A DNA stretch of 64,000 nucleotides, taken from positions 2,604,001 to 2,668,000 of the forward strand of contig NZ_CP008896.1 in NCBI RefSeq assembly GCF_000730425.1, read 5' to 3'. Position 1 is the stretch's first letter. Each line of letters begins with the position of its first letter. Both the position numbers and the translations under genes were made by a program. This DNA comes from Pseudomonas fluorescens. GTDB lineage: Bacteria > Pseudomonadota > Gammaproteobacteria > Pseudomonadales > Pseudomonadaceae. Positions 38,789 to 50,364 of the stretch are shown one piece after another. Below the pieces are notes generated by a model that searched no databases, was not told the origin of the DNA, and was given only the letters and a program-made list of their open reading frames with translations.

Positions 38789-40105
38789 ATGCGCATCAGC
38801 ATATTTGGTTTGGGTTACGTGGGCGCAGTCTGTGCCGGTTGCCTGTCTGCACGGGGCCATGAAGTGGTCGGTGTCGATATTTCCAAGGATAAGATCGACC
38901 TGATCAACGCGGGCAAATCCCCCATCGTTGAACCGGGCCTGGGCGAGCTGCTGAGCCAGGGCATTGCCTCCGGTCGCTTGCGCGGCACCACTGACTTCGC
39001 CGAAGCCATCCGCGATACCGACCTGTCGATGATTTGCGTCGGCACGCCGAGCAAGAAGAACGGCGACCTGGAACTCAACTACATCGAAGCGGTATGCCGC
39101 GAGATCGGTTTTGTCCTGCGGGACAAGACCACCCGTCACACCATCGTGGTACGCAGCACCGTGCTGCCCGGCACCGTGGCCAATGTGGTGATTCCAATCC
39201 TCGAAGACTGCTCCGGCAAAAAAGCCGGCGTCGACTTCGGTGTCGCGGTCAACCCGGAATTCCTGCGCGAATCCACCGCCATCGCCGACTACGACCTGCC
39301 ACCGATGACGGTCATCGGCGAATTCGACAAAGCCTCCGGCGATGTCCTGCAATCGCTGTACGAAGCACTCGACGCGCCGATCATCCGCAAGGACATCGCC
39401 GTTGCCGAGATGATCAAGTACACCTGCAACGTGTGGCACGCCACCAAAGTGACCTTCGCCAACGAGATCGGCAACATCGCCAAGGCCGTGGGCGTCGATG
39501 GGCGCGAAGTGATGGAAGTGGTGTGCCAGGACAAGACCCTCAACCTGTCCCAGTACTACATGCGCCCAGGCTTTGCCTTCGGTGGCTCGTGCCTGCCCAA
39601 GGACGTGCGCGCCCTGACCTACCGCGCAGGGTCCCTGGACGTGGAAGCACCGCTGCTCAACTCGCTGATGCGCAGCAACGAGTCCCAGGTGCAGAACGCC
39701 TTCGACATCGTCTCCAGCCACGACAAGCGCAAGGTTGCCCTGCTGGGCCTGAGCTTCAAGGCCGGCACCGATGACCTGCGCGAAAGCCCGCTGGTGGAGC
39801 TGGCGGAAATGCTGATCGGCAAGGGCTTTGACCTGAGCATCTACGACAGCAACGTCGAATACGCCCGCGTCCACGGCGCCAACAAGGACTACATCGAGGG
39901 CAAGATCCCCCACGTGTCGTCCCTGCTCAACTCGGACTTTGACGATGTGATCAACAACAGCGACGTGATCATCCTCGGCAACCGCGACGAGAAGTTCCGC
40001 GCCCTGGCCCAGCAAGCCCCGCACGGCAAGCAAGTGGTCGACCTGGTGGGCTTTATGTCCCGGGCCACCAGCGTCAGTGGCCGTACCGAAGGTATCTGCT
40101 GGTAA
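38789..40105 (+). CDS. algD: GDP-mannose 6-dehydrogenase AlgD
   Basis: AlgD oxidises GDP-mannose to GDP-mannuronate, the committed step of alginate synthesis. The 438-aa protein has the NAD-binding [17 protein letters not shown], the catalytic-Cys motif [16 protein letters not shown] (about residues 260-275) and the third UDPG/GDP-dehydrogenase domain with [17 protein letters not shown] 38789 follows AGAGGTAAATGCG; an in-frame ATG at 38765 would add eight residues ahead of the Rossmann strand. First gene of the twelve-gene alginate operon, separated from alg8 by a REP pair. Confidence 0.97.
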   Translation: MRISIFGLGYVGAVCAGCLSARGHEVVGVDISKDKIDLINAGKSPIVEPGLGELLSQGIASGRLRGTTDFAEAIRDTDLSMICVGTPSKKNGDLELNYIEAVCREIGFVLRDKTTRHTIVVRSTVLPGTVANVVIPILEDCSGKKAGVDFGVAVNPEFLRESTAIADYDLPPMTVIGEFDKASGDVLQSLYEALDAPIIRKDIAVAEMIKYTCNVWHATKVTFANEIGNIAKAVGVDGREVMEVVCQDKTLNLSQYYMRPGFAFGGSCLPKDVRALTYRAGSLDVEAPLLNSLMRSNESQVQNAFDIVSSHDKRKVALLGLSFKAGTDDLRESPLVELAEMLIGKGFDLSIYDSNVEYARVHGANKDYIEGKIPHVSSLLNSDFDDVINNSDVIILGNRDEKFRALAQQAPHGKQVVDLVGFMSRATSVSGRTEGICW

Positions 40106-40110
40106 CAGCG

Positions 40111-40180
40111 CTGATCGCCGGCAGCCGGCTCCTGCAGGTCGCGCATGTCATGTAGGAGCCGGCTCGCCGGCGATGGCGCC
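40111..40180. repeat. REP doublet between algD and alg8
   Basis: TCGCCGGCAGCCGGCTCCTGCA (40114-40136) faces TGTAGGAGCCGGCTCGCCGGCGA (40151-40173), immediately after the algD stop. Confidence 0.85.
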
Positions 40181-40262
40181 CTTCGAGGCGCCACTTGTAA
40201 GCCTGCTTAACCCCATCGGGCCACCCCACAGGCTCGCCCGAGACACCAGACGGATGCAGATT

Positions 40263-41744
40263 ATGCACAGGCTAAAGCACGGCCTCCTTCAGGCCGCCGG
40301 TTGGCTGCTGTTTTTAAGCGTATTGATGTGCCTGGCCCTGGCATTGCCGGCGAGCACATTCGACTCGCAGTCCAGGCATTTCATTTTCCTGATTGGCGCC
40401 GTTGGTATCTGGCGCTACTCCATGGGCGCTACGCACTTTGTGCGCGGCATGCTGTTCCTCTACGTGGTCTACCCGCACCTGCGGCGCAAGGTGCGCAAAT
40501 TGGGCACGGCGGCGGACCCGTCCCATGTGTTCCTGATGGTCACCAGTTTCCGGATCGATGCGCTGACCACCGCCCAGGTCTACAGCTCGGTGATTCGCGA
40601 GGCCATCGAGTGTGGCTTTCCCACAACCGTGGTCTGCTCGCTGGTGGAAATGTCCGATGAGCTGCTGGTCAAGGGCCTCTGGGAAAAGATGAACCCACCG
40701 GATCACGTCAAGCTCGACTTCGTGCGTATCGCCGGCACCGGCAAGCGCGACGGCCTGGCCTTCGGCTTTCGCGCGATCTCCCGCCACCTGCCGGACGACC
40801 GCGCGGTCGTTGCGGTCATCGACGGCGACACCGTGCTCGCCGAGGGCGTGGTGCGCAAGACCGTGCCGTGGTTCCAGCTGTTCGGCAATGTCGGTGGCCT
40901 GACCACCAACGAGTTCTGCGAAGTGCGCGGCGGCTACATCATGAGCGAGTGGCACAAGCTGCGCTTCGCCCAGCGCCACATCAACATGTGCTCCATGGCC
41001 CTGTCCAAGCGCGTGCTGACCATGACCGGGCGCATGTCGGTGTTCCGTGCCAGCGTGGTCACCGACCCCGGTTTTATCGCCGATGTGGAAAGCGACTCGC
41101 TGCAACACTGGCGCCTGGGCCGCTTCAAATTCCTGACCGGAGATGACAAGTCCAGCTGGTTCAGCCTGATGCGCCTGGGCTACGACACCTTCTACGTGCC
41201 GGATGCGGCGATCAACACCGTCGAGCATCCACCGGAAAAGAGCTTTATCAAGGCCAGTCGCAAGCTGATGTTCCGCTGGTACGGCAACAACCTGCGCCAG
41301 AACTCCCGTGCCCTGGGCCTGGGCATGCAACGGCTGGGCCTGTTCACCAGCGTGGTGCTGTTCGACCAGCGCGTGTCGATGTGGACCTCCCTGCTGGGCC
41401 TGACCGTGGCGATCATCGCCACCTTCAAGTACGGCGGTGCATTCATCCTCGTTTACCTTTTATGGATCGGTATCACCCGCCTGATCCTGACCCTGCTGCT
41501 GTCGTGCTCGGGCCACAGGATAGGCCCCGCCTACCCGGTGATTCTCTATTACAACCAGATCATGGGCGCGCTGGTGAAGATCTACGTGTTCTTCCGCCTC
41601 GATCAACAATCCTGGACCCGCCAGGACACCAAACTGACCCGCGATTTGGCCAGCTTTCAACGTTGGTTCAACACCTGGTCGTCTCGGACCATGACCTTCT
41701 CCGCCGGCAGCATTTTCGTCGCCGTGTTGCTGATGATGGTCTGA
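40263..41744 (+). CDS. alg8: Alginate polymerase glycosyltransferase Alg8
   Basis: Alg8 is the inner-membrane family 2 glycosyltransferase that polymerises mannuronate from GDP-mannuronate. N-terminal transmembrane helices ([31 protein letters not shown]), a cytoplasmic GT domain with the [13 protein letters not shown]sp-x-Asp metal site, a [10 protein letters not shown] acceptor-site block and C-terminal helices are visible. ATG 40263 ([15 protein letters not shown]) matches the family start and has ACGGA 8 bases upstream; ATG 40254 is also in frame. At 493 aa it matches the P. aeruginosa length. It works with Alg44. Confidence 0.95.
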   Translation: MHRLKHGLLQAAGWLLFLSVLMCLALALPASTFDSQSRHFIFLIGAVGIWRYSMGATHFVRGMLFLYVVYPHLRRKVRKLGTAADPSHVFLMVTSFRIDALTTAQVYSSVIREAIECGFPTTVVCSLVEMSDELLVKGLWEKMNPPDHVKLDFVRIAGTGKRDGLAFGFRAISRHLPDDRAVVAVIDGDTVLAEGVVRKTVPWFQLFGNVGGLTTNEFCEVRGGYIMSEWHKLRFAQRHINMCSMALSKRVLTMTGRMSVFRASVVTDPGFIADVESDSLQHWRLGRFKFLTGDDKSSWFSLMRLGYDTFYVPDAAINTVEHPPEKSFIKASRKLMFRWYGNNLRQNSRALGLGMQRLGLFTSVVLFDQRVSMWTSLLGLTVAIIATFKYGGAFILVYLLWIGITRLILTLLLSCSGHRIGPAYPVILYYNQIMGALVKIYVFFRLDQQSWTRQDTKLTRDLASFQRWFNTWSSRTMTFSAGSIFVAVLLMMV

Positions 41745-41782
41745 CCCTGCCAAGCCTGAATTAACCAAGGAATTAGTACGCC

Positions 41783-42952
41783 ATGAACAGCCAAGTAAAC
41801 GCCAACGTTGTCCACGAATCCGAAGCCCAGCGCCAACACGCCCGGGTCAAAATCCCGGCCAAGCTGCGCTTCTTCGGCGCCGACCGCACGCCCATGGAAG
41901 TGCGGGTCATCGACCTGTCCGCCGGCGGCCTGGCGTTCAATGCCGCCCAGCAACCGCTGAAGGTCGGTGATGTGCATAAGGCGCGCCTGCAATTTGTCAT
42001 CGACAACCTCGGCCTGGCGATGGACGTGGAGCTGATGGTGCGCTCCCATGACCGCCAGACCGGTCGTACCGGCTGCCAGTTCCAGAACCTGGATGCCCAG
42101 GATATTTCCACCCTGCGGCACCTGATCACTTCGCACCTGTCCGGCGACATCGTGACCATGGGCGACATGCTGGCAACCTTGCAACGCGACAACTTCACCA
42201 AGGCGCGCAAGGTCAAGGACAGTGGCAGCGGCATGAGCGCCTTGGGCCGCCTGCGCGCCGTAACCTTCAGCCTGGCGATCTTCGTGGTAGGCCTGGCGGC
42301 GTTCGGTTTTGTGTTCAAGTCGTTGTACGGCATGTACTTCGTCAGCCACGCCCAGGCCGGGTTGGTCAGCGTGCCGGGGATGAACGTCACCATGCCTCGC
42401 GACGGCACCGTACAAAGCCTGATCAAGGACCACGGCGTTGCCGCCAAAGGCGCGCCACTGGCGACCTTCAGCACCAGCATGCTCGACGTGCTCAAGGGCC
42501 ACCTGGACGAAGACCAACTGCAACCGGCCAAGGTCGAAGAACTGTTCGGCAAGCAAATGACCGGCACCCTGACCTCGCCTTGCGACTGCATCGTCGCCCA
42601 GCAGTTGGTGGCCGACGGTCAATATGCGAGCAAAGGGGATGTGATCTTCCAACTGGTGCCGCGCGGTAGCCAGGCGAATGTCGAGGCGCGTTTCTCCTAT
42701 CGCCAGTTCGCGGATGTGCGCCCAGGTACACCGGTGAGCTTCCAGGTCGCCGACGAAGAACAGACCCGCACCGGCACCATCGTCAGCAGCACCAGCCTCA
42801 ACAGCGCCGACCTGTCTTCGGATATCCGCGTGCAGATCAAGCCCGACGCCCCGCTGGACAGCGCCTACGCCGGCCGCCCCGTGGAAGTGACCAGCGACCG
42901 TGGCCCGTCCCTGAACTGGCTGATCGACAAAGCCATGGCTGCTGGTTTGTAA
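41783..42952 (+). CDS. alg44: Alginate co-polymerase Alg44 (PilZ c-di-GMP receptor)
   Basis: Alg44 binds cyclic di-GMP and activates Alg8. The 389-aa protein has the cytoplasmic PilZ domain with Arg17 and Arg21 (RQHAR) and DLSAGG starting at Asp44, all at the numbers seen in P. aeruginosa Alg44. One transmembrane helix follows (TFSLAIFVVGLAAFGFVF, about residue 160), then a periplasmic HlyD/membrane-fusion-like domain (about 185-389), which may link to AlgK/AlgX. The binding residues are intact, so c-di-GMP control is expected. Confidence 0.96.
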   Translation: MNSQVNANVVHESEAQRQHARVKIPAKLRFFGADRTPMEVRVIDLSAGGLAFNAAQQPLKVGDVHKARLQFVIDNLGLAMDVELMVRSHDRQTGRTGCQFQNLDAQDISTLRHLITSHLSGDIVTMGDMLATLQRDNFTKARKVKDSGSGMSALGRLRAVTFSLAIFVVGLAAFGFVFKSLYGMYFVSHAQAGLVSVPGMNVTMPRDGTVQSLIKDHGVAAKGAPLATFSTSMLDVLKGHLDEDQLQPAKVEELFGKQMTGTLTSPCDCIVAQQLVADGQYASKGDVIFQLVPRGSQANVEARFSYRQFADVRPGTPVSFQVADEEQTRTGTIVSSTSLNSADLSSDIRVQIKPDAPLDSAYAGRPVEVTSDRGPSLNWLIDKAMAAGL

Positions 42953-42960
42953 GCGAGGAC

Positions 42961-44481
42961 ATGCCTGTGATGACTCTCTCAAAAACACCAAAATACCTGT
43001 GGGAGCGGGCTTGCTCGCGAAAGCAGTGTGTCAGCCAACACATGCATCAACTGACAGGGCCTCTTCGCGAGCAAGTCGAAGCGTCGAACCGCCGCTCCCA
43101 CATTGGATCGCTGTGCACATTAACCCTTGCCGTCACATTGGCCGGTTGCGCCGGCCTGCCCGACCAGCGCCTGGCCAATGAAGCGCTCAAGCGTGGCGAC
43201 ACCGCCACCGCCGCGCAGAACTACCAGCAACTGGCGGACTTGGGTTACAGCGAGGCCCAGGTCGGCCTCGCGGATATCCAGGTCGGCAGCCGCGACCCGG
43301 CGCAAATCAAGCAGGCCGAAGCCACCTACCGCGCGGCCGCTGATACCTCGTCCCGCGCCCAGGCCCGTCTCGGTCGCCTGCTGGTGGCCAAGCCCGGCGC
43401 CACCGAGGCCGAACACCGCGAAGCCGAAAGCCTGTTGAAAAAAGCCTTTGCCAATGGCGAAGGCAACACCCTGATCCCGCTGGCCATGCTGTACCTGCAA
43501 TACCCCCACGATTTCCCCAGCGTCAACGCGCAGCAGCAGATCGACACCTGGCGCACTGCCGGCTACCCCGAAGCGGGCTTGGCGCAGGTGCTGCTGTATC
43601 GCACCCAGGGCACTTACGATCAGCACCTGGATGACGTGGAAAAAATCTGCAAGGCCGCGCTCAACAGCACCGATATCTGCTACGTCGAACTGGCCACCGT
43701 CTACCAGAAGCGCGGCCAGCCGGAACAACAGGCCGAACTGCTCAAGCAGATGCAAGCCGGCTATGGCCGTGGCACCGTCACCGCCCAGCGGGTCGACAGT
43801 GTGGCCCGGGTGCTGGGCGATGCCTCCCTCGGCACACCTGACGCAAAAACCGCCCAGGCCCTGCTGGAAAACATCGCCCCCGGCTACCCTGCTTCCTGGA
43901 TCAGCCTCGCGCAGTTGCTCTACGACTTCCCGGAACGGGGCGATGTCGAGCAGATGATGAAGTACCTGGACAACGGCCGTGCCGCCGACCAGCCCCGCGC
44001 CGAACTGCTGCTGGGCAAGCTGTACTACGAAGGCAAGTGGGTACCGGCCGATGCCAAGGCCGCCGAAGCCCACTTCCAGAAAGCCCAGGGCCAGGAAGTG
44101 GCGGCCGATTACTACCTCGGCCAGATCTACCGCCGAGGCTACCTGGGCCAGGTCTATCCACAAAAAGCCCTCGACCATTTGCTGACCGCTGCGCGCAACG
44201 GCCAGAACAGTGCCGACTTCGCCATCGCCCAGTTGTTTTCCCAAGGCAAGGGCACCCAGCCCAACCCCCTCAATGCCTATGTATTCAGCCAACTGGCCAA
44301 GTCCCAGGACACCCCGCAGGCCAATGAACTGGCCGCACAACTCGAACAACAACTGCCGCCCGCCCAGCGCGCCGAGGGCCAGCGCCTGCTGCAACAAGAG
44401 CTGGCCGCCCGTGGCGCCTTGAGCCAAAGCACGCTGCAACTGCACGCCCTGCAAGAAGAAGACGGCGAGGAATCCCTATGA
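42961..44481 (+). CDS. algK: Alginate biosynthesis TPR lipoprotein AlgK, N terminus altered by a REP element
   Basis: AlgK is an outer-membrane lipoprotein of TPR/Sel1-like repeats that positions the AlgE porin and bridges to Alg44/AlgX. The lipobox LAGC is at residues 57-60, and the mature [18 protein letters not shown] matches the family. The repeats (such as [24 protein letters not shown]) are full length. The signal peptide is abnormal: residues about 13-47 are encoded by a REP doublet at 42999-43102, giving a 59-residue leader instead of about 27. The native ribosome-binding site AGCGAGGAC precedes ATG 42961. ATG 43042, inside the REP, would give a shorter leader. Confidence 0.92.
   Translation: MPVMTLSKTPKYLWERACSRKQCVSQHMHQLTGPLREQVEASNRRSHIGSLCTLTLAVTLAGCAGLPDQRLANEALKRGDTATAAQNYQQLADLGYSEAQVGLADIQVGSRDPAQIKQAEATYRAAADTSSRAQARLGRLLVAKPGATEAEHREAESLLKKAFANGEGNTLIPLAMLYLQYPHDFPSVNAQQQIDTWRTAGYPEAGLAQVLLYRTQGTYDQHLDDVEKICKAALNSTDICYVELATVYQKRGQPEQQAELLKQMQAGYGRGTVTAQRVDSVARVLGDASLGTPDAKTAQALLENIAPGYPASWISLAQLLYDFPERGDVEQMMKYLDNGRAADQPRAELLLGKLYYEGKWVPADAKAAEAHFQKAQGQEVAADYYLGQIYRRGYLGQVYPQKALDHLLTAARNGQNSADFAIAQLFSQGKGTQPNPLNAYVFSQLAKSQDTPQANELAAQLEQQLPPAQRAEGQRLLQQELAARGALSQSTLQLHALQEEDGEESL
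42999..43102. repeat. REP doublet inside the 5' coding region of algK
   Basis: TGTGGGAGCGGGCTTGCTCG... on the left and TTCGCGAGCAAGTCGAAGCGTCGAACCGCCGCTCCCACA on the right. The right arm is the variant with a GTCGAAGCGTCGAACC insertion, which also occurs inverted at 50146. The element is open in the algK frame throughout. Confidence 0.9.
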
Positions 44482-45965
44482 AGCTCAATCCATTCGTCAA
44501 GGCCGGTATTGGCCTGACCTTCGCCCTGCTGTGGTCATGCCCGACCCTGGCCGCGCTGACCGAAGACAAGAACTTCGGCCTGGAAGTGAAAGTCACCGGC
44601 CAGTCCGAAGATGACCGCGACCTCGGCACCCAGCGCGGCGGCGACGTCAACGGTATCGGCCTGGATCTGCGCCCGTGGGTCTACGGTGAACGCGGTGCCT
44701 GGAGTGCCTACGCCATGGGCCAGGCAGTGACCTCCAGCGACATCATCGAGACCGACACCCTGCAACAGTCCGATGGCGACACCCCCGAGCAATCGAGCAA
44801 CAACGACCGCAAGACCAAGAAGAACTACCTGGCCTTGCGCGAGTTCTGGATCGGCTACAGCGGCTTCACGCCCTACCCTGGCGAGATCCTCAAACTGGGC
44901 CGCCAGCGCCTGCGCAATGACGACGGGCAATGGCGCGATACCAATATCGAAGCGCTGAACTGGACCTTCGACACCACCCTGCTCAAGGCCAATGTCGGCG
45001 CGGCCGAACGCTTCAGCGAATACCGCACCGACCTCAAGGAACTGTCCCCCGAAGACAAGGACCGCCAGCATTTCTATGCCGACGCGGCCTACCAGTGGAC
45101 ACCCGGCCATTGGGTCGGCGTACGCGGCCACCACAGCCATGACGACGGCCAGCTCGACTACCCGCAACCAGGCGTAGCCGCCGACCCGCTGGACAAGCGC
45201 CAGAACGGCGACCTGACCTGGCTTGGCCTTGAGGCCAACAGCGACGCCTACAACTGGCGCAACACCAACACCGTCAACTACTGGGCCAGCGTCACCGGCA
45301 TGCAGGGCGAGCGCAGCAAGGTCAATGCCCTCAACCCTGACGGCAGCCGCCCGGCCACCGCCAAGCGCAATAGTGACGTGGATGGCTGGGCGACCGACCT
45401 GGGCGTGCGCCTGCGCCTCGACCCGCAGTGGCAAGTGGGGGCGGCCTATGCCCGTGCCAGCGCCGACTACGAGCAGAACGGCCTGCAAAGCAACCGCTCG
45501 AACTTCACCGGCACGCAATCGCGGGTCCATCGTTTTGGCGAAGCGTTTCGCGGCGAGATGAATAACATGCAGTCCATGAGCCTGTTCGGCTCCTGGCAAT
45601 TGCGCGACGACTACGACGCCAGTCTGGTCTACCACAAGTTCTGGCGTGTGGACGGTAACAAGCCGGTGGGCAGCAATGGCATCGATGCGGTGCAGAACAC
45701 CTACGACGACGTCACCGGCGCCGTGTTGTCCAGCACCTCCCTGCCCCTGGAAGACGGCAAGAAAGACCTCGGCCAGGAGATGGACCTGGTGGTCACCAAG
45801 TACTTCAAGAAAGGCCTGCTGCCCGCCGCCCTCAGCCAGTCGATCGACGAACCGTCGGCCCTGGTGCGCTTTCGTGGCGGCGTGTTCAAACCGGGCGACG
45901 CCTATGGCAAGCAAGTCGACTCGTACATGCACCGCGCCTTTGTCGATGTGATCTGGCGTTTCTGA
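44478..45965 (+). CDS. algE: Alginate export porin AlgE
   Basis: AlgE is the outer-membrane beta-barrel that secretes alginate through an Arg/Lys-rich pore. The 495-aa protein has signal peptide [25 protein letters not shown] and barrel strands alternating hydrophobic and polar residues, with [38 protein letters not shown] as the best family block and a terminal [11 protein letters not shown] strand ending in Phe for BAM recognition. ATG overlaps the algK stop by 4 bases. Confidence 0.96.
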   Translation: MKLNPFVKAGIGLTFALLWSCPTLAALTEDKNFGLEVKVTGQSEDDRDLGTQRGGDVNGIGLDLRPWVYGERGAWSAYAMGQAVTSSDIIETDTLQQSDGDTPEQSSNNDRKTKKNYLALREFWIGYSGFTPYPGEILKLGRQRLRNDDGQWRDTNIEALNWTFDTTLLKANVGAAERFSEYRTDLKELSPEDKDRQHFYADAAYQWTPGHWVGVRGHHSHDDGQLDYPQPGVAADPLDKRQNGDLTWLGLEANSDAYNWRNTNTVNYWASVTGMQGERSKVNALNPDGSRPATAKRNSDVDGWATDLGVRLRLDPQWQVGAAYARASADYEQNGLQSNRSNFTGTQSRVHRFGEAFRGEMNNMQSMSLFGSWQLRDDYDASLVYHKFWRVDGNKPVGSNGIDAVQNTYDDVTGAVLSSTSLPLEDGKKDLGQEMDLVVTKYFKKGLLPAALSQSIDEPSALVRFRGGVFKPGDAYGKQVDSYMHRAFVDVIWRF

Positions 45966-45979
45966 TGGGAGCCTGCGCA

Positions 45980-47554
45980 ATGAATCCTCACGCCCTCAAT
46001 GGCTCGGCCCTCCTCGCTGCGGCAATGCTGCTGGCGTGCGCCCCGGCCTTTGCCAATGTCGAGCCGCAGGTCAAGGCGCCCACCCTCGCCAAGGAACTGC
46101 AACAGGCCAAGACCTACACCATCAGCAGCCCGCCCACCGCGCCGCTGGAGATGGCCAAACCGGCGCTGCCGGACCTCTCGGGCTACACCGCACAAGCCGT
46201 GGCGAAGAAAATCGTGCGCAGCCAGCCCGGCAAGGTCAGCGTGCGCCGGATGATGCAGGAAAACGCCCTCAAGGACTTTATCGGCGGCGACAACAAGATG
46301 GCCGAATGGGTGGTGCGCCAGCACGGCATCCCCCAGGCGATCTTTATCGACGACGGCTATATGAACCTCAAGGACCTGCTCAAAAAAGTGCCCAAGCAAT
46401 ACCTGAGCGAAACCTCGCCCGGCGTGTTCCTGGCCAGGCTGCCGATTGTGGTGGGCGAAAAGGGCATCCTCGAAATCGACCGGCAGACCCAGGAGTTGCG
46501 CCTGTCCCAGGAGGCCGGCTCGTTCCTGGTCAACGACGGCCAGCTGTTTGTACGTGACACCAAGGTCACCGGCTGGCGCGAAAAGACCAACGGCCCGGCG
46601 ACCTTCCGCTCGTCCAAGGAGTTCCGCCCGTTCCTGCTGGCCTGGGGCGGCACCCAGACCTATATCGTCAACAGCAAGATGGCCAGCTTCGGCTATGCCA
46701 ACAGTAAGTCCTACGGCGTGAGTATTTCCCAGTACACGCCGAACATGGCCAAGGTCCTCAAGCGCCCGGAACCCACCGGCTGGATCGTCGATTCCGAGTT
46801 CTCGGACATGTGGTACGGCTTCTACTGCTACGAGACCACCGGTTTTGTGATCAAGGGCAGCACTTACAAAGACAACATCGTCTACGGCATTGACCCCCAC
46901 GACCGTTCCCACGGCCTGATCATTGCCGACAACACCGTCTACGGCACCAAGAAGAAGCACGGCATCATCATTTCCCGCGAGGTCAATGACAGCTTTATCT
47001 TCAATAACCGCAGCTACGACAACAAGCTGTCGGGCCTGGTGATCGACCGTAACAGCGTGAACAACCTGATTGCCGACAACGAGATCTACCGCAACCACAC
47101 CGACGGCATCACCCTCTATGAGAGTGGCGACAACCTGTTGTGGGGCAACAAGGTGATCAGCAACCGCCGCCACGGCATTCGCGTGCGCAACAGCGTGAAT
47201 ATCCGCCTGTACGAAAACCTCGCCATGGCCAACGGCCTGACCGGCGTCTATGGCCATATCAAGGACCTGACCGATACCGACCGCGATATCGAACTCGACC
47301 CGTTCGACACCAAGGTTTCGCTGATCGTGGTGGGCGGCGAGCTGGCGGCCAACGGCAGTGGGCCGCTGTCCATCGACTCGCCGTTGAGTATCGAGCTGTA
47401 CCGCGTGTCGATGCTCGCACCGACCAAATCCAGTGGCATCAGCTTCTCCGGCGTTCTGGGTGATCGTCAGGAAGAGATTCTCGACTTGCTGGTACGCCAG
47501 AAAAAAGCCGTGCTGATCGACCCTGTCGAACGCCAGACCCCATTGCAGGACTGA
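45980..47554 (+). CDS. algG: Mannuronan C5-epimerase AlgG
   Basis: AlgG converts mannuronate to guluronate residues in the polymer in the periplasm and belongs to the periplasmic scaffold. Signal peptide MNPHALNGSALLAAAMLLACAPAFA; a right-handed parallel beta-helix built of repeats such as NNRSYDNKLSGLVIDRNSVNNLIADN; the catalytic block YGIDPHDRSHGL is intact. ATG 45980 follows GGGAG by about 9 bases; ATG 45965 is also in frame. 524 aa. Confidence 0.96.
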   Translation: MNPHALNGSALLAAAMLLACAPAFANVEPQVKAPTLAKELQQAKTYTISSPPTAPLEMAKPALPDLSGYTAQAVAKKIVRSQPGKVSVRRMMQENALKDFIGGDNKMAEWVVRQHGIPQAIFIDDGYMNLKDLLKKVPKQYLSETSPGVFLARLPIVVGEKGILEIDRQTQELRLSQEAGSFLVNDGQLFVRDTKVTGWREKTNGPATFRSSKEFRPFLLAWGGTQTYIVNSKMASFGYANSKSYGVSISQYTPNMAKVLKRPEPTGWIVDSEFSDMWYGFYCYETTGFVIKGSTYKDNIVYGIDPHDRSHGLIIADNTVYGTKKKHGIIISREVNDSFIFNNRSYDNKLSGLVIDRNSVNNLIADNEIYRNHTDGITLYESGDNLLWGNKVISNRRHGIRVRNSVNIRLYENLAMANGLTGVYGHIKDLTDTDRDIELDPFDTKVSLIVVGGELAANGSGPLSIDSPLSIELYRVSMLAPTKSSGISFSGVLGDRQEEILDLLVRQKKAVLIDPVERQTPLQD

Positions 47555-47565
47555 GGATGACCCTT

Positions 47566-49014
47566 ATGCACCCACACATGATCAAGCTGCTCAGCCTCTC
47601 GGGTTTGACCCTCGGCATCCTGGCCGCCAGCAGCACCGCGCGCGCCGATGACGCCAAGGCGCCGAGCTTCACCGCCGAGCCGTGCTGCAACCTGTGCCCC
47701 GCAGCCTTTGATGCCAAGAACTACACCACCCGCTACCAGCAGAACTTCACCACGCTGGTGCAGGCCCAGGGCGACTGGCTGTTCCGTACCCAGGAAGACC
47801 TGCGCACCGAATTCGACACCACCCCGGCCGGCTACAAGCGCATGCAGCAGTTGCACGATGCGTTCAAGAGCAAGGGCGTGGAACTGGTCGTGGTCTACCA
47901 GCCGACCCGTGGCCTGGTGAACCGCAACAAGCTCAACCCGGCGGAGAAAGCACGTTTTGATTTCGACAAGGCCCTGGGCAACTACAAGACCATGCTTGGA
48001 CGTTTTGCCAAGATGGGCTACGTGGTGCCGGACCTCTCGCCACTGACCAATGAACAACTTCCGGACGAACTGCCGGCCCACGACTTCTACTTCCGTGGCG
48101 ATCAGCACTGGACGCCCTATGGCGCTCAGCGCACCGCGAAAATCGTCGGGGCCAGGGTGCGGGCCATGCCTGAATTCGCCGGGATCCCCCAGCGTGAATT
48201 CGAGACCAGGAAATCCGGGCGCATGGGCAAGACCGGCACCCTGCACAACATGGCCGGGCAACTGTGCGGTACCAGCTACGCCATCCAATACATGGACCAG
48301 TTCAGCACCGAACCCAAGGGCGAAGCCGCCGATGGCGACCTGTTCGGTGATTCCGGCAACCCACAGATCACCCTGGTGGGCACCAGCCACAGTGGCAAGA
48401 ACTACAACTTCGCCGGCTTCCTGGAACAGGAAATCGGCGCCGACATCCTTAACGTCGCCTTCCCCGGCGGTGGCCTGGAAGGCTCGATGATCCAGTACCT
48501 GGGCAGCGAAGAATTCCAGAAGAGCCCGCCAAAGATTCTGATCTGGGAGTTCTCGCCGCTGTATCGCCTCGACCAGGAAACGACCTACCGCCAAATGATG
48601 GCGCTGCTCGACAACGGCTGCGAAGGCAAGCCGGCGCAGATGAGCGCCAGCACCACCCTCAAGCCGGGCAAGAACACGTTGATGGTCAACAGCAAGAACA
48701 TGGACCTGCGCAACAGCCGCCATCAGGTCGACATTCGCTTCGCCGATCCCTCGGTGAAAACCCTGCAAGCCACCCTCTGGTACATGAATGGTCGCCACGA
48801 GGACATCAAGATCGACAAACCCGAAACAGCCGAGACAGACGGGCGTTTCGCCTTTGAACTGCGCACCGATGAGGACTGGTCCTCGCAGAACCTGCTGGCC
48901 GTGGAAGTGCAGGGCCCTGAAGCGGGTGCCGCCGCGCAGAAAGTCGAAGCGAAAATTTGCACACGCAACGTGTTCCCAAGCGGTGGTCAGCAGACCGCCC
49001 AACTTGGGCAATGA
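47566..49014 (+). CDS. algX: Alginate O-acetyltransferase AlgX
   Basis: AlgX is a periplasmic SGNH-like O-acetyltransferase with a C-terminal carbohydrate-binding module; it transfers acetyl to mannuronate. A signal peptide ends near SSTARA. The catalytic pieces are present: Asp-x-His in [13 protein letters not shown] and nucleophile Ser in [14 protein letters not shown]. The C-terminal module (about residue 340 onwards) is complete. ATG 47566 is preferred because GAGG lies 9 bases upstream; the ATG at 47557 abuts that GAGG. 482 aa. Confidence 0.95.
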   Translation: MHPHMIKLLSLSGLTLGILAASSTARADDAKAPSFTAEPCCNLCPAAFDAKNYTTRYQQNFTTLVQAQGDWLFRTQEDLRTEFDTTPAGYKRMQQLHDAFKSKGVELVVVYQPTRGLVNRNKLNPAEKARFDFDKALGNYKTMLGRFAKMGYVVPDLSPLTNEQLPDELPAHDFYFRGDQHWTPYGAQRTAKIVGARVRAMPEFAGIPQREFETRKSGRMGKTGTLHNMAGQLCGTSYAIQYMDQFSTEPKGEAADGDLFGDSGNPQITLVGTSHSGKNYNFAGFLEQEIGADILNVAFPGGGLEGSMIQYLGSEEFQKSPPKILIWEFSPLYRLDQETTYRQMMALLDNGCEGKPAQMSASTTLKPGKNTLMVNSKNMDLRNSRHQVDIRFADPSVKTLQATLWYMNGRHEDIKIDKPETAETDGRFAFELRTDEDWSSQNLLAVEVQGPEAGAAAQKVEAKICTRNVFPSGGQQTAQLGQ

Positions 49015-49022
49015 GGTTACCT

Positions 49023-50132
49023 ATGCACAAGCGATTGATTCCAACGTTGCTGGGCCTGGCGATGTTCGCAGGCTCAGTCAACGCCGCCGCGCCACTGCGC
49101 CCGCCCCAGGGCTATTTCGCGCCGATTGAAGCGTTCAAGACCGGCGACTTCAAGAATGACTGCGACGCCATGCCGGCGCCCTACACCGGTCCGCTGCAGT
49201 TTCGCAGCAAATACGAAGGCTCCGACAAAGCCCGTTCGACTTTGAACGTGCAGTCGGAAAAGGCCTTTCGCGACAGCACCGCCGATATCACCAAGCTGGA
49301 AAAAGACACCAGCAAGCGGGTGATGCAGTTCATGCGCGACGGTCGCCCGGAGCAACTGCAATGCACCCTGAACTGGCTGGTGGGCTGGGCCAAGGCCGAT
49401 GCGTTGATGTCCAAGGACTTCAACCACACCGGAAAATCCATGCGCAAATGGGCGTTGGGCAGCATGGCTTCGGCTTATGTGCGCCTGAAGTTTTCCGAGT
49501 CCCAGCCACTGGCCAAATACCCCCAGCAATCGCAGTTGATCGAAGCCTGGTTCAACAAACTGGCCGAGCAAGTGGTCAGCGACTGGGACAACCTGCCCCT
49601 GGAAAAAACCAACAACCATTCGTACTGGGCCGCCTGGTCGGTGATGGCTACGGCTGTCGCCACCAACCGTCGCGACCTGTTCGATTGGGCGGTCAAGGAA
49701 TACAAGGTCGGCGCCAACCAGGTCGACGCCCAGGGCTATCTGCCCAACGAACTCAAGCGCCAGCAGCGGGCTTTGGCCTACCACAACTACGCCCTGCCGC
49801 CACTGGCGATGATCGCCAGCTTTGCCCTGGTCAACGGTGTGGACGTGCGCGGCGAAAACAACGGCGCGCTCAAGCGCCTGGGCGACACGGTGCTGGCCGG
49901 GGTCAAGGACCCGGACCTCTTCGAGCAGAAGAACGGCAAGGAGCAGGACATGCAGGACCTGGAGCAGGCCTCGAAATTCGCCTGGCTCGAACCGTTCTGC
50001 ACCCTCTACACCTGCGCGCCGCAGGTATTGGAACGCAAGCACGACATGCAACCGTTCAAGACTTTCCGCCTGGGCGGCGACCTGACCAAGGTCTACGACC
50101 CGGCGCACGAAAAAGGCAACAAAGGTTCCTGA
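49023..50132 (+). CDS. algL: Periplasmic alginate lyase AlgL
   Basis: AlgL (PL5) cleaves alginate by beta-elimination and clears misdirected polymer from the periplasm. Signal peptide [22 protein letters not shown]. The catalytic residues of the alpha/alpha toroid fold are present: Asn198 and His199 in NNHSYWAAW, Arg246 in NELKRQ and Tyr253 in LAYHNY. 369 aa. The ATG lies 8 bases after the algX stop. Confidence 0.96.
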   Translation: MHKRLIPTLLGLAMFAGSVNAAAPLRPPQGYFAPIEAFKTGDFKNDCDAMPAPYTGPLQFRSKYEGSDKARSTLNVQSEKAFRDSTADITKLEKDTSKRVMQFMRDGRPEQLQCTLNWLVGWAKADALMSKDFNHTGKSMRKWALGSMASAYVRLKFSESQPLAKYPQQSQLIEAWFNKLAEQVVSDWDNLPLEKTNNHSYWAAWSVMATAVATNRRDLFDWAVKEYKVGANQVDAQGYLPNELKRQQRALAYHNYALPPLAMIASFALVNGVDVRGENNGALKRLGDTVLAGVKDPDLFEQKNGKEQDMQDLEQASKFAWLEPFCTLYTCAPQVLERKHDMQPFKTFRLGGDLTKVYDPAHEKGNKGS

Positions 50133-50145
50133 CCGTACTCGGTCC

Positions 50146-50256
50146 AAATGTGGGAGTGGCGGTTCGACGCTTCGACTTGCTCGCGAAGGCGGTGTAACAG
50201 TCGCCTACTGTGTTGAATGACACACCGCCTTCGCGAGCAAGCCCGCTCCCACATTT
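50146..50256. repeat. REP doublet between algL and algI
   Basis: AAATGTGGGAGTGGCGGTTCGACGCTTCGACTTGCTCGCGAAGGCGGTG faces CACCGCCTTCGCGAGCAAGCCCGCTCCCACATTT. The left arm carries the GGTTCGACGCTTCGAC variant also seen inverted within algK. Confidence 0.9.
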
Positions 50257-50364
50257 CGAGCCGGTTTCGACAGTGAAAAGGTAGTACCGCCCTCCCCGGT
50301 TTTTCGTGGGGGGTTTGGGGGGGCCGTTGGCCCTTGACTGTTGGTTAAACATGGAGAGATCGGG

